From: Streptomyces sp. JH14
Lineage (GTDB): Bacteria > Actinomycetota > Actinomycetes > Streptomycetales > Streptomycetaceae
Direction of reading: 5' to 3'
Assembly (NCBI RefSeq): GCF_029428675.1
Contig: NZ_JAJNEL010000001.1
Span: 4,960,001 to 5,024,000 of the forward strand
Length of the DNA stretch: 64,000 nucleotides
The notes below the pieces were generated by a model, which searched no databases, was not told the DNA's origin, and saw nothing but the letters and a program-made list of their open reading frames with translations. A program made the position numbers and the translations under genes. Of the stretch, positions 35,694 to 46,308 are shown piece by piece (the stretch's first letter is position 1; each line of letters starts with the position of its first letter).

Positions 35694-35918
35694 AAGGTAG
35701 GGGCGGAATAAGTGCACGTTCGGGACCCTGCTATCGTCCGGTTCCAACTGCGGCACTGCGGGCGCGGGCATGAGAGCTGACGCCTGCTCGATCGCGAGGC
35801 TCAATGCCTGACTGCCGCTCACACATCCGTAACACCAGTCCAGTGCCGAACCGCGGCTGCGCGCCGCGCCGACACAACGAGGATGCCGTACCTATGCGCC
35901 ACGCTGAAGGAGCCCGCG

Positions 35919-36740
35919 GTGAGTGCTGACCCGACACAGGTGCTCGCCTTCGAGACCGATTGCCACATCTTCGACGGTTGTGGTTTCCCGGCACCCGGCT
36001 TGCACTCGTTCCTGTTCGAGCCCCTGTGGGGTGAAGCGGGCAGCAACTTGTACTTCAACAAGCCGATGCTGCTGGCTCTGCTCGGCTCGATCATCATCGT
36101 CGGTTTCTTCTGGGCCGCCTTCCGTAAGCCGAAGGTCGTCCCGGGCAAGCTGCAGATGGTCGCCGAGGCCGGCTACGACTTCATCCGCCGCGGCATCGTC
36201 TACGAGACGATCGGCAAGCGCGAGGGCGAGAAGTACGTCCCGCTCGTGGTCTCGCTGTTCTTCTTCGTCTGGATGATGAACCTCTGGTCGATCATCCCCG
36301 TCGCCCAGTTCCCCGTGACGGCGATCATCGCGTACCCGGCCGTGCTGGCGGTGATCGTCTACGTCCTGTGGGTGAGCCTGACCTTCAAGCGCCACGGTTT
36401 CGTCGGTGCCTTCAAGAACTTCACCGGGTACGACAAGTCGCTCGGCCCGGTGCTGCCGCTGGCCATGACCATCGAGTTCTTCTCGAACCTGCTGGTCCGG
36501 CCGTTCACCCACGCGGTGCGACTCTTCGCGAACATGTTTGCAGGCCACACCCTGCTGCTGCTGTTCACGATCGCCAGCTGGTATCTGCTCAACGGCATCG
36601 GTATCGCCTATGCCGGCGTGTCCTTCGTGATGACCATCGTGATGACCGCCTTCGAGCTCTTCATCCAGGCGCTTCAGGCGTACGTCTTCGTACTGCTGAC
36701 CTGCACCTACATCCAGGGCGCGCTCGCCAAGCACCACTGA
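35919..36740 (+). CDS. atpB: ATP synthase Fo subunit a
   Basis: 273-residue membrane subunit forming the proton half-channels next to the c-ring. The essential arginine is in RPFTHAVRLFANMFAGHTLLLL near residue 200. Five or six helices are visible. GTG at 35919 (VSADPTQVLAFE) follows AAGGAG; the earlier ATG at 35883 has no ribosome site. Confidence 0.96.
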   Translation: MSADPTQVLAFETDCHIFDGCGFPAPGLHSFLFEPLWGEAGSNLYFNKPMLLALLGSIIIVGFFWAAFRKPKVVPGKLQMVAEAGYDFIRRGIVYETIGKREGEKYVPLVVSLFFFVWMMNLWSIIPVAQFPVTAIIAYPAVLAVIVYVLWVSLTFKRHGFVGAFKNFTGYDKSLGPVLPLAMTIEFFSNLLVRPFTHAVRLFANMFAGHTLLLLFTIASWYLLNGIGIAYAGVSFVMTIVMTAFELFIQALQAYVFVLLTCTYIQGALAKHH

Positions 36741-36814
36741 GCATCTCGCGCTCCGACCCTTATTCGTCCGGTGGCCAACCCCCACCGGTCCGTGAAAGAG
36801 AAGGAAGAACTGGC

Positions 36815-37045
36815 ATGTCCCAGACCCTTGCTGCCGTCAGCGGCTCCCTCGGCTCCATCGGTTACGGCCTCGCCGCCATCGGCCCCGGCGTCGGCGTCGG
36901 CATCATCTTCGGTAACGGCACCCAGGCTCTCGCCCGTCAGCCCGAGGCTGCGGGTCTCATCCGCGCCAACCAGATCCTCGGCTTCGCCTTCTGTGAGGCG
37001 CTCGCCCTCATCGGTCTGGTCATGCCGTTCGTCTACGGCAAGTGA
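36815..37045 (+). CDS. atpE: ATP synthase Fo subunit c
   Basis: 76-residue proteolipid with two helices and a polar loop (ALARQPEA). The proton-carrying carboxylate is Glu61 in FAFCEALALIGL. The Gly-rich first helix (GYGLAAIGPGVGVGIIFGNG) allows ring packing. ATG at 36815 follows GAAGGAAG. Confidence 0.98.
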   Translation: MSQTLAAVSGSLGSIGYGLAAIGPGVGVGIIFGNGTQALARQPEAAGLIRANQILGFAFCEALALIGLVMPFVYGK

Positions 37046-37087
37046 TCTTCGGATCCACGACCAGCCACTCAGACGAAAGGCACTGAT

Positions 37088-37633
37088 GTGAGCCAGCTGC
37101 TTACGGTCGCGGCCGAGGAGATGGAGAATCCCCTCGTCCCGCCGATTCCCGAGCTCGTCATCGGCCTCATCGCCTTCCTCATCGTCTTCGGCTTCCTCGC
37201 CAAGAAGCTCCTCCCGAACATCAACAAGGTTCTGGACGAGCGTCGCGAGGCCATCGAAGGCGGTATCGAAAAGGCCGATGCGGCCCAGACCGAGGCCCAG
37301 AGCGTTCTTGAGCAGTACAAGGCTCAGCTCGCCGAGGCCCGCCACGAGGCCGCGCGCCTGCGCCAGGAGGCTCAGGAGCAGGGCGCCGTGATCCTGCAGG
37401 AGATGCGGGCCGAAGGCCAGCGGCAGCGCGAGGAGATCATCGCTGCCGGTCACGCCCAGATCGAGGCCGACCGCAAGGCCGCGGCTTCCGCGCTGCGTCA
37501 GGACGTGGGCAAGCTCGCCACCGACCTGGCCGGCAAGCTCGTCGGCGAGTCCCTCGAGGACCACGCCCGGCAGAGCGGCACCATCGACCGTTTCCTCGAC
37601 GAGCTCGAGGCGAAGGCCGAGGCCGTCCGATGA
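37088..37633 (+). CDS. atpF: ATP synthase Fo subunit b
   Basis: 181-residue peripheral-stalk subunit: one N-terminal membrane helix (LVIGLIAFLIVFGFLAKKLL, residues 22-41) and a long charged coiled coil. GTG at 37088 follows GAAAGG. It overlaps atpH by 4 bp (ATGA). Confidence 0.97.
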   Translation: MSQLLTVAAEEMENPLVPPIPELVIGLIAFLIVFGFLAKKLLPNINKVLDERREAIEGGIEKADAAQTEAQSVLEQYKAQLAEARHEAARLRQEAQEQGAVILQEMRAEGQRQREEIIAAGHAQIEADRKAAASALRQDVGKLATDLAGKLVGESLEDHARQSGTIDRFLDELEAKAEAVR

Positions 37634-38445
37634 ACGGCGCGAGCCGCGAGGCACTGGCTGCCGCACGTGAGCGTCTCGACGCGCTGACCGACAGCACGTC
37701 GGTCGACGTGGCGAAGCTCGCCGAGGAGCTGGCCGCCGTCACGGCGCTGCTCCAGCGCGAGGTCTCACTGCGCCGGGTCCTGACCGACCCGTCGCAGGCC
37801 GCAGAGGCCAAGGCGGAGCTGGCGGGACGGCTGCTGCGCGGTCAGGTGGGCGGCGAGACCGTCGACCTGATCTCCGGCATGGTCCGCTCCCGCTGGTCGC
37901 AGTCGCGCGACCTGGTCGACGCGGTCGAGGAACTGGCGAACATCGCAGACCTCACCGCTGCCCAGCGCAGCGGAGACCTCGACGACGTCGAGGACGAGCT
38001 GTTCCGGTTCGGCCGGATCGTCGCGTCCGACAACGAGCTGCGCGCCGCGCTCACCAGCCGGTCCGCGTCCACCGCTGCCAAGGGCCAGCTGCTGCGCAGC
38101 CTGCTCGGCGGCAAGGCGCGGCCCGCCACCGAGCGCGTCGTCGTGCGGCTTGTGACCCAGCCCCGGGGACGTAGCCTGGAAGCGGGACTCGAGTCCCTCT
38201 CCAAGCTTGCCGCGGAGCGCCGGGACCGCATGGTCGCCGTGGTCACGTCGGCAGTGCCGCTGAGCGATCAGCAGAAGCAGCGCCTCGGTGCCGCACTGGC
38301 GAAGATCTACGGTCGGCCGATGCACCTGAATCTCGATGTGGACCCGACGGTCCTCGGCGGGATCGCGGTGCGCGTCGGTGACGAGCAGATCAACGGCACC
38401 ATCGCGGAGCGCCTCGACGAGGCGACCCGTCGCATGGCCGGCTGA
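37630..38445 (+). CDS. atpH: ATP synthase F1 subunit delta
   Basis: 271-residue stalk subunit linking subunit b to the alpha3beta3 head. It is longer than the E. coli protein (177 residues) because of an extended N-terminal part, as in other actinobacteria. The C-terminal motif VDPTVLGGIAVRVGDEQINGTIAERLDEA is typical. Translation is coupled to atpF. A 132-bp gap with a hairpin follows. Confidence 0.96.
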   Translation: MNGASREALAAARERLDALTDSTSVDVAKLAEELAAVTALLQREVSLRRVLTDPSQAAEAKAELAGRLLRGQVGGETVDLISGMVRSRWSQSRDLVDAVEELANIADLTAAQRSGDLDDVEDELFRFGRIVASDNELRAALTSRSASTAAKGQLLRSLLGGKARPATERVVVRLVTQPRGRSLEAGLESLSKLAAERRDRMVAVVTSAVPLSDQQKQRLGAALAKIYGRPMHLNLDVDPTVLGGIAVRVGDEQINGTIAERLDEATRRMAG

Positions 38446-38512
38446 CAAGCGCAGCAACAGAACAAGCAAGACCAGCGGCCCGGTTGGGCCGTGCAGAAAT
38501 TGCAGAAGATTC

Positions 38513-38530
38513 CTGGGGGTCGGCCCCCAG
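38513..38530 (+). terminator. Intercistronic hairpin between atpH and atpA
   Basis: Perfect 7-bp G/C stem CTGGGGG/CCCCCAG with a 4-base loop, followed by ACCCCCTTAAG. It may attenuate or protect the operon transcript, or be a copy of a repeat type common in Streptomyces spacers. Confidence 0.6.
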
Positions 38531-38577
38531 ACCCCCTTAAGAAACTTCGGGCCCAACAAGGAGAGCAGGGAACCCAG

Positions 38578-40149
38578 ATGGCGGAGCTCACGATCCGGCC
38601 GGAGGAGATCCGGGACGCGCTGGAGAACTTTGTCCAGTCGTACAAGCCGGACGCGGCCTCGCGCGAGGAGGTCGGTACGGTCAGCGTTGCCGGCGACGGC
38701 ATCGCGAAGGTCGAGGGTCTTCCCTCGGCCATGGCGAACGAGCTGCTGAAGTTCGAGGACGGAACCCTCGGTCTCGCCCTCAACCTCGAGGAGCGCGAGA
38801 TCGGTGCGATCGTGCTCGGCGAGTTCAGCGGAATCGAGGAGGGCCAGCCGGTGCAGCGCACCGGTGAGGTGCTCTCCGTCGGTGTCGGCGAGGGCTACCT
38901 CGGCCGCGTCGTCGACCCGCTCGGCAACCCGATCGACGGTCTCGGCGAGATCGCGACCGACAGCCGCCGCGCCCTCGAGCTGCAGGCCCCTGGCGTCATG
39001 GTCCGTAAGTCGGTGCACGAGCCGATGCAGACCGGCTACAAGGCCGTCGACGCCATGGTGCCGATCGGCCGCGGCCAGCGTCAGCTGATCATTGGTGACC
39101 GTCAGACGGGTAAGACCGCTCTGGCCGTCGACACGATCATCAACCAGCGCGACAACTGGCGCTCGGGCGACGTGAACAAGCAGGTGCGCTGCATCTACGT
39201 CGCCATCGGTCAGAAGGGCTCCACCATCGCCTCCGTGCGCGGTGCCCTCGAAGAGGCCGGCGCGCTCGAGTACACGACCATCGTCGCCGCCCCGGCGTCC
39301 GACCCGGCCGGCTTCAAGTACCTGGCGCCGTACACCGGTTCGGCCATCGGTCAGCACTGGATGTACCAGGGCAAGCACGTCCTGATCATCTTCGACGACC
39401 TCTCGAAGCAGGCCGACGCCTACCGCGCCGTGTCGCTTCTGCTGCGCCGTCCGCCGGGCCGTGAGGCCTACCCGGGCGACGTCTTCTACCTCCACTCGCG
39501 TCTGCTGGAGCGCTGCGCGAAGCTCTCCGACGACATGGGTGCCGGTTCGATGACGGGCCTCCCGATCGTCGAGACCAAGGCGAACGACGTGTCGGCGTTC
39601 ATCCCGACCAACGTCATCTCCATCACCGACGGTCAGTGCTTCCTGGAGTCCGACCTGTTCAACGCCGGCCAGCGTCCGGCTCTGAACGTCGGTATCTCGG
39701 TCTCCCGTGTCGGTGGCTCCGCCCAGCACAAGGCCATGAAGCAGGTCTCGGGCCGACTCCGCGTCGACCTCGCCCAGTACCGCGAGCTGGAGGCGTTCGC
39801 CGCCTTCGGTTCCGACCTGGACGCCGCGTCGAAGGCCTCGCTGGAGCGCGGTAAGCGCATGGTCGAGCTGTTGAAGCAGAGCCAGTACCAGCCGATGCCC
39901 GTCGAGGAGCAGGTCGTCTCCGTCTGGGCCGGTACCACCGGCAAGATGGACGACGTCCCGGTCGAGGACATCCGCCGCTTCGAGAGCGAGCTGCTGGAGT
40001 ACCTGCGCCGCGAGCGCAAGGAGCTCCTGACCAGCATCGTCGAGGGCGGCAAGATGTCGGACGACACGCTGCAGTCGATCGCTGACGCCATCACGGCCTT
40101 CAAGCAGCAGTTCGAGACCTCGGACGGCAAGCTCCTGGGCGAGGGCTGA
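38578..40149 (+). CDS. atpA: ATP synthase F1 subunit alpha
   Basis: 523-residue nucleotide-binding, non-catalytic subunit. The P-loop GDRQTGKTAL is near residue 172, followed by IYVAIGQKGSTIASV, LIIFDDLSKQADAYR and VGGSAQHKAMKQVSG. ATG at 38578 (MAELTIRPEEIRDAL) was chosen; the frame is open for 29 more codons upstream across the hairpin, which is a shadow. atpG starts 3 bp after the stop. Confidence 0.98.
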   Translation: MAELTIRPEEIRDALENFVQSYKPDAASREEVGTVSVAGDGIAKVEGLPSAMANELLKFEDGTLGLALNLEEREIGAIVLGEFSGIEEGQPVQRTGEVLSVGVGEGYLGRVVDPLGNPIDGLGEIATDSRRALELQAPGVMVRKSVHEPMQTGYKAVDAMVPIGRGQRQLIIGDRQTGKTALAVDTIINQRDNWRSGDVNKQVRCIYVAIGQKGSTIASVRGALEEAGALEYTTIVAAPASDPAGFKYLAPYTGSAIGQHWMYQGKHVLIIFDDLSKQADAYRAVSLLLRRPPGREAYPGDVFYLHSRLLERCAKLSDDMGAGSMTGLPIVETKANDVSAFIPTNVISITDGQCFLESDLFNAGQRPALNVGISVSRVGGSAQHKAMKQVSGRLRVDLAQYRELEAFAAFGSDLDAASKASLERGKRMVELLKQSQYQPMPVEEQVVSVWAGTTGKMDDVPVEDIRRFESELLEYLRRERKELLTSIVEGGKMSDDTLQSIADAITAFKQQFETSDGKLLGEG

Positions 40150-40152
40150 TCG

Positions 40153-41067
40153 ATGGGCGCTCAGCTTCGCGTTTACAAGCGCCGCATTCGCTCCGTCACC
40201 GCCACGAAGAAGATCACCAAGGCGATGGAGATGATCGCCGCTTCGCGCATCGTCAAGGCGCAGCGCCAGGTGGCGGCGTCGACGCCGTACGCGACCGAGC
40301 TCACCCGTGCGGTGACCGCGGTGGCGACCGGCTCCACCACCAAGCACCCGCTGACCACCGAGGCCGACGCTCCGGCGCGGGCCGCGATCCTGCTCGTCAC
40401 GAGCGACCGCGGTCTGGCCGGCGGTTACTCCTCCAACGCCATCAAGGCGGCGGAGCGACTGACCGAGCGTCTGCGCGGTGAGGGCAAGGAGGTCGTCACG
40501 TATGTGATCGGCCGCAAGGGTGTCGCCTACTACGGCTTCCGTGAGCGCAAGATCGCGGACTCGTGGACCGGCTTCACCGACAGCCCGACGTATGCGGATG
40601 CGAAGCGGGCTGCGGCCCCGCTGATCGAAGCGGTCACCCAGGAGACCGCCGAGGGCGGCGTGGACGAGCTGCACATCGTCTTCACGGAGTTCGTGTCGAT
40701 GATGACGCAGAACCCGGTGGACGACCGGATGCTGCCGCTCAGCCTCGACACGACGAAGGGCGAAGAGGGCAAGGGCGAGATCCTGCCGCTCTTCGACTTC
40801 GAGCCGTCGGCGGAGGACGTCCTCGACGCCCTGCTTCCGCGGTACGTCGAGAGCCGGATCTACAACGCACTGCTGCAGGCCGCTGCTTCCGAGCACGCTG
40901 CCCGTCGCCGCGCGATGAAGTCGGCCACCGACAACGCCGGAGAGCTCATCAAGAGCCTCTCCCGGCTTGCCAACGCGGCCCGCCAGGCCGAAATCACCCA
41001 GGAAATCAGCGAGATCGTCGGTGGTGCCAGTGCGCTGGCCGACGCGACCGCGGGGAGTGACAAGTAA
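40153..41067 (+). CDS. atpG: ATP synthase F1 subunit gamma
   Basis: 304-residue rotor shaft. The N-terminal helix is MGAQLRVYKRRIRSVTATKKITKAMEMIAASRI and the C-terminal helix ends SDATAGSDK-like with the conserved RRAMKSATDNAGELIKSL before it. It overlaps the atpD ATG by one base (TAATG), so alpha, gamma and beta are translated as a unit. Confidence 0.97.
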   Translation: MGAQLRVYKRRIRSVTATKKITKAMEMIAASRIVKAQRQVAASTPYATELTRAVTAVATGSTTKHPLTTEADAPARAAILLVTSDRGLAGGYSSNAIKAAERLTERLRGEGKEVVTYVIGRKGVAYYGFRERKIADSWTGFTDSPTYADAKRAAAPLIEAVTQETAEGGVDELHIVFTEFVSMMTQNPVDDRMLPLSLDTTKGEEGKGEILPLFDFEPSAEDVLDALLPRYVESRIYNALLQAAASEHAARRRAMKSATDNAGELIKSLSRLANAARQAEITQEISEIVGGASALADATAGSDK

Positions 41068-42509
41068 TGACGACCACAGTTGAGACGGCCGTTGCCACGG
41101 GCCGCGTCGCCCGGGTCATCGGCCCGGTCGTCGACGTGGAGTTCCCCGTCGACGCAATGCCGGAGATCTACAACGCGCTGACCGTCCAGGTGGCCGACCC
41201 GGCCGAGGACGGCAAGCTCAAGAAGCTGACGCTCGAGGTCGCCCAGCACCTCGGCGACGGCCTGGTCCGCGCGATCTCGATGCAGCCCACCGACGGTCTG
41301 GTCCGCCAGGCCCCGGTGACCGACACGGGCGCCGGTATCACGGTGCCGGTCGGCGAGATGACCAAGGGCAAGGTGTTCAACACCCTCGGTGAGATCCTGA
41401 ACAAGCCCGAGGCCGAGGCCGAGGTCACCGAGCGCTGGCCGATCCACCGCAAGGCGCCCAGCTTCGACCAGCTCGAGTCGAAGACCGAGATGTTCGAGAC
41501 CGGCGTCAAGGTCATCGACCTTCTCACCCCGTACGTCAAGGGTGGAAAGATCGGTCTGTTCGGTGGTGCCGGTGTCGGCAAGACCGTTCTGATCCAGGAA
41601 ATGATCTACCGCGTGGCCAACAACCACGATGGTGTGTCGGTGTTCGCCGGTGTCGGCGAGCGCACCCGTGAGGGCAACGACCTCATCGAGGAAATGGCCG
41701 ACTCGGGCGTCATCGACAAGACGGCGCTTGTCTTCGGCCAGATGGACGAGCCCCCGGGCACCCGTCTTCGGGTCGCGCTTGCCGGTCTGACCATGGCGGA
41801 GTACTTCCGCGATGTGCAGAAGCAGGACGTGCTCTTCTTCATCGACAACATCTTCCGGTACACCCAGGCCGGCTCCGAGGTCTCCACGCTGCTCGGCCGT
41901 ATGCCGTCCGCAGTGGGTTACCAGCCGAACCTGGCCGACGAGATGGGTCTGCTGCAGGAGCGCATCACGTCGACCCGCGGTCACTCGATCACCTCGATGC
42001 AGGCGATCTACGTCCCCGCGGACGACCTGACCGACCCGGCCCCGGCCACCACCTTCGCCCACCTCGACGCGACGACGGTTCTCTCCCGTCCGATCTCCGA
42101 GAAGGGCATCTACCCGGCCGTGGACCCGCTGGACTCCACGTCCCGGATCCTGGACCCGCGTTACATCGCGGAGGACCACTACGCGACGGCCATGCGTGTC
42201 AAGGGGATCCTCCAGAAGTACAAGGATCTCCAGGACATCATCGCGATCCTCGGTATCGACGAGCTGGGCGAGGAGGACAAGCTCGTTGTCCACCGTGCCC
42301 GTCGTGTCGAGCGCTTCCTGTCGCAGAACACCCACGTCGCCAAGCAGTTCACCGGCGTGGACGGTTCGGACGTTCCGCTCGAGGAGTCGATCGCCGCGTT
42401 CAACTCGATCTGCGACGGTGAGTACGACCACTTCCCGGAGCAGGCGTTCTTCATGTGCGGTGGCATCGAGGACCTCAAGGCCAACGCCAAGGAGCTCGGC
42501 GTCTCCTGA
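41067..42509 (+). CDS. atpD: ATP synthase F1 subunit beta (catalytic)
   Basis: 480-residue catalytic subunit. The P-loop GGAGVGKTVLIQEM is near residue 166, followed by VGERTREGNDL with the catalytic Glu region, VLFFIDNIFRYTQAG (Walker B), and a DELGEED version of the DELSEED lever. ATG at 41067 overlaps the atpG stop. Confidence 0.98.
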   Translation: MTTTVETAVATGRVARVIGPVVDVEFPVDAMPEIYNALTVQVADPAEDGKLKKLTLEVAQHLGDGLVRAISMQPTDGLVRQAPVTDTGAGITVPVGEMTKGKVFNTLGEILNKPEAEAEVTERWPIHRKAPSFDQLESKTEMFETGVKVIDLLTPYVKGGKIGLFGGAGVGKTVLIQEMIYRVANNHDGVSVFAGVGERTREGNDLIEEMADSGVIDKTALVFGQMDEPPGTRLRVALAGLTMAEYFRDVQKQDVLFFIDNIFRYTQAGSEVSTLLGRMPSAVGYQPNLADEMGLLQERITSTRGHSITSMQAIYVPADDLTDPAPATTFAHLDATTVLSRPISEKGIYPAVDPLDSTSRILDPRYIAEDHYATAMRVKGILQKYKDLQDIIAILGIDELGEEDKLVVHRARRVERFLSQNTHVAKQFTGVDGSDVPLEESIAAFNSICDGEYDHFPEQAFFMCGGIEDLKANAKELGVS

Positions 42510-42523
42510 GCCCATGGCTCACC

Positions 42524-42552
42524 GAGGGGGGCGGGTGCGTCCCGTCCCCCTC
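42524..42552 (+). terminator. Intercistronic hairpin between atpD and atpC
   Basis: 12-bp stem with one G-T pair (GAGGGGGGCGGG with CCCGTCCCCCTC) around TGCGT, directly after atpD. TAGAAT at 42564-42569 just downstream could be a -10 for atpC. Confidence 0.6.
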
Positions 42553-42619
42553 ACCACGCCCCGTAGAATTGACCCAACACCCGGCATGAACGGCCGGGTG
42601 GTGACCCGAGGAGCCACCC

Positions 42620-42994
42620 TTGGCTGCTGAGCTGCACGTCGAGCTGGTCGCCGCGGACCGCAGTGTCTGGTCCGGCGAGGCCACCCTGGTCGTCGCGCGC
42701 ACCACGTCCGGCGACATCGGCGTCATGCCCGGTCACCAGCCGCTTCTGGGTGTGCTGGAATCGGGCCCGGTGACGATCCGTACGAGCGACGGCGGGACCG
42801 TGGTCGCCGCTGTGCACGGCGGTTTCATCTCGTTCGCGGACGACAAGCTCTCGCTGCTCGCGGAGATCGCGGAGCTGGCGGACGAGATCGATGTCCAGCG
42901 CGCCGAGCGTGCGCTGGAGCGTGCGAAGTCGGACACGGACGCTGCTTCCGAGCGGCGCGCCGAAGTGCGACTCCGTGCGGTGGCGGTGCATTAA
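42620..42994 (+). CDS. atpC: ATP synthase F1 subunit epsilon
   Basis: 124-residue regulatory subunit that couples the rotor to the c-ring. The N-terminal beta-sandwich (LHVELVAADRSVWSGEATLVVARTTSGDIGVMPGHQPLLGVL) is clear, followed by a two-helix tail. The start is TTG at 42620, after GAGGAG; no ATG or GTG gives the conserved N-terminus. It is the last gene of the operon. Confidence 0.95.
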   Translation: MAAELHVELVAADRSVWSGEATLVVARTTSGDIGVMPGHQPLLGVLESGPVTIRTSDGGTVVAAVHGGFISFADDKLSLLAEIAELADEIDVQRAERALERAKSDTDAASERRAEVRLRAVAVH

Positions 42995-43016
42995 GCACCC
43001 CGCCGAGTGTCTTTAC

Positions 43017-43066
43017 CCTCAGCCGCGGCCCGAGCTGGAATTCTCCAGACCGTGCCGCGGCTGAGG
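43017..43066 (+). terminator. Nested hairpin after atpC
   Basis: Perfect 12-bp outer stem CCTCAGCCGCGG (43017-43028) with CCGCGGCTGAGG (43055-43066), enclosing a small CTGGA/TCCAG hairpin (43035-43048). Probably the end of the atp transcript. A tandem GCAGGTGCAGTT-like repeat follows. Confidence 0.65.
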
Positions 43067-43137
43067 CGATGCAGGTGCAGTTGCAGGTGCAGTCCTGAAG
43101 GTATCCGTTACTCGACGATGCGAGGAGGTCGGTGGAG

Positions 43138-43584
43138 ATGGTCCTCGCTTTGTGGGTGTGCGGCCTGGTCGTCGTGCTGGTCGCGGTGGGTCTCTTCGTC
43201 TTCGGCCTGCGCCGACGGCTGATCCAGCGTTCCGGCGGCACGTTCGACTGCAGTGTGCGGTGGAATGTGTCGGACGAGCCCGATGTCTCGGGCAAGGGCT
43301 GGGTGTACGGCGTCGCCCGCTACAGCGGCGACCGCATCGACTGGTTCCGGGTCTTCTCGTACGCTCCCCGGCCCCGCCGGGTTCTCGAGCGTTCCGCCAT
43401 CGAGGTGGTCGCCCGCCGGCTGCCCGAGGGCGAGGAGGAGCTGGCGCTGCTCTCCGACGCCATCGTGCTCGGCTGTCTCCACCGGGGGACGCGTCTGGAG
43501 CTGGCGATGAGCGAGGACGCGCTGACCGGCTTTCTCGCCTGGCTCGAGGCGGCTCCGCCCGGCCAGAGAGTGAACGTGGCCTGA
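43138..43584 (+). CDS. DUF2550 family membrane protein
   Basis: 148 residues: one N-terminal membrane helix (LALWVCGLVVVLVAVGLFVFGL), then a soluble domain (GGTFDCSVRW, KGWVYGVARYSGDRIDWFRVFSYAPRPRRVLERSAI). This family commonly follows atpC in actinobacteria, but its function is not known. ATG at 43138 has ideal spacing from GAGGAGG; the GTG at 43132 is too close to it. Confidence 0.88.
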   Translation: MVLALWVCGLVVVLVAVGLFVFGLRRRLIQRSGGTFDCSVRWNVSDEPDVSGKGWVYGVARYSGDRIDWFRVFSYAPRPRRVLERSAIEVVARRLPEGEEELALLSDAIVLGCLHRGTRLELAMSEDALTGFLAWLEAAPPGQRVNVA

Positions 43585-43636
43585 GGCCCGTACCGTACGG
43601 GCCCGATCAGGGGCACCCGTACGGACACGACGAAAA

Positions 43637-43669
43637 CCGGGGAGACAGGGGGCGGACCTGTCTCCCCGG
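43637..43669. terminator. Bidirectional terminator between DUF2550 gene and chitinase
   Basis: Perfect 13-bp stem CCGGGGAGACAGG with its complement and a 7-base loop. On the minus strand it is followed by TTTT (43636-43633), so it suits the chitinase transcript best. Confidence 0.85.
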
Positions 43670-43714
43670 CTGCTGTGCGGGGTCACGCGCTGAACGGAAC
43701 GGGGACCGCGGTGA

Positions 43715-45586
<1,872 letters not shown>

Positions 45587-45697
45587 CGGTGCTCCTCGGG
45601 TGAGGTCCGGACAAACGGGGGGTGGTCCGTGGACTGCAAACCCTGCGCCGCCCTGAGCCCGCTTTGTCATGGCGAGCTCACCGCAGTGTGTTCGGTG

Positions 45698-45726
45698 AGG
45701 TTAGGAAGGTCTGGACCAATCGTCAA
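45698..45726 (-). promoter_or_regulatory. Chitinase promoter
   Basis: On the minus strand TTGACG (45726-45721), 17 bases, then TAACCT (45703-45698): a good housekeeping promoter about 110 bp before the chitinase start. Confidence 0.8.
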
Positions 45727-45739
45727 GAGGTCTGGACCA
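45708..45739. promoter_or_regulatory. Direct-repeat operator of chitinase promoter
   Basis: Two copies of GGTCTGGACCA (45708-45718 and 45729-45739), 21 bp apart. One lies in the -35/-10 spacer and one just upstream of -35. They match the 12-bp direct repeats reported for Streptomyces chitinase promoters and resemble DasR-type sites. Confidence 0.8.
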
Positions 45740-46308
45740 AAGATCGGAAGTAAACCTCGAATGCCCAACTCCTGTGCGAGCAATGCCGCTTGGGTCCGGT
45801 CGCGCAGCCAGAACCTTCGCTGCGGCCGTCTGACGTGCGTCGTCCGCACGCCGAAGAGGTACTCGCCCGGATCGCAGGCGATGGAAGAACCGGAACGGGG
45901 ACGGGCCCTCCGGCCGCATCCGCCGTGTCGCCGACACCCTTGCCGGTGCGGGCGCCTGAACAACCATCAGCGCGGGAAGCGGGTTCAGTTCATGGGCGGG
46001 CCGCATCGTCGCCGCGCCGTCCGCCGCCTCTCTGTAGGGCAGTTCGGCCCGTAGCCGCCGGATCGCCGAGGTGCGGCACGGGTCGTCCGCGCGGGACGGG
46101 AGACGGCGCGGCGGGTGACCGCCGTGGCGATCGCGCCGGTGGCGCTGCAGACGGCGGTCCGGTGCGGCGGCGGCGGGGAGCCCGCTTCGCCGGCGGCCCG
46201 GCGACGGAGGACGGTGCGGGGGGTCGCCGCAGATGTGATCACGGCGGGAGCGGCAGGCTCTTCCTGGAACGGGCACCTCGCCGGACGGGCCGGGCGCCGT
46301 CAGTCGCG
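45740..46308. other. Gene-poor stretch, probably decayed
   Basis: About 570 bp between the chitinase promoter and the cobalamin adenosyltransferase terminator. No intact gene is supported: frames on both strands are Arg/Pro-rich shadows with no domain. The only recognisable piece is the HTH-like remnant at 45754-45882. Confidence 0.5.
45754..45882 (-). pseudogene. Possible remnant of a LuxR/NarL-type HTH domain
   Basis: In one minus frame the translation contains VRTTHVRR, then WLRDRTQAALLAQELGI, very like the end of NarL/LuxR response regulators (typically VRTHV...LRDR-QA---A-E-GL). The upstream helix is degraded and no receiver domain or start is found in any frame. I read it as a decayed regulator gene; it could also be chance. 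Confidence 0.4.

Noticed and set aside
38491..38577. 29-codon N-terminal extension of atpA
   Set aside because: It runs through the intercistronic hairpin; known alpha subunits start at MAEL with a ribosome site just before.
37765..40896. 1043-codon open frame on minus across atpH-atpA-atpG
   Set aside because: Antisense shadow of three certain genes with no recognisable domain.
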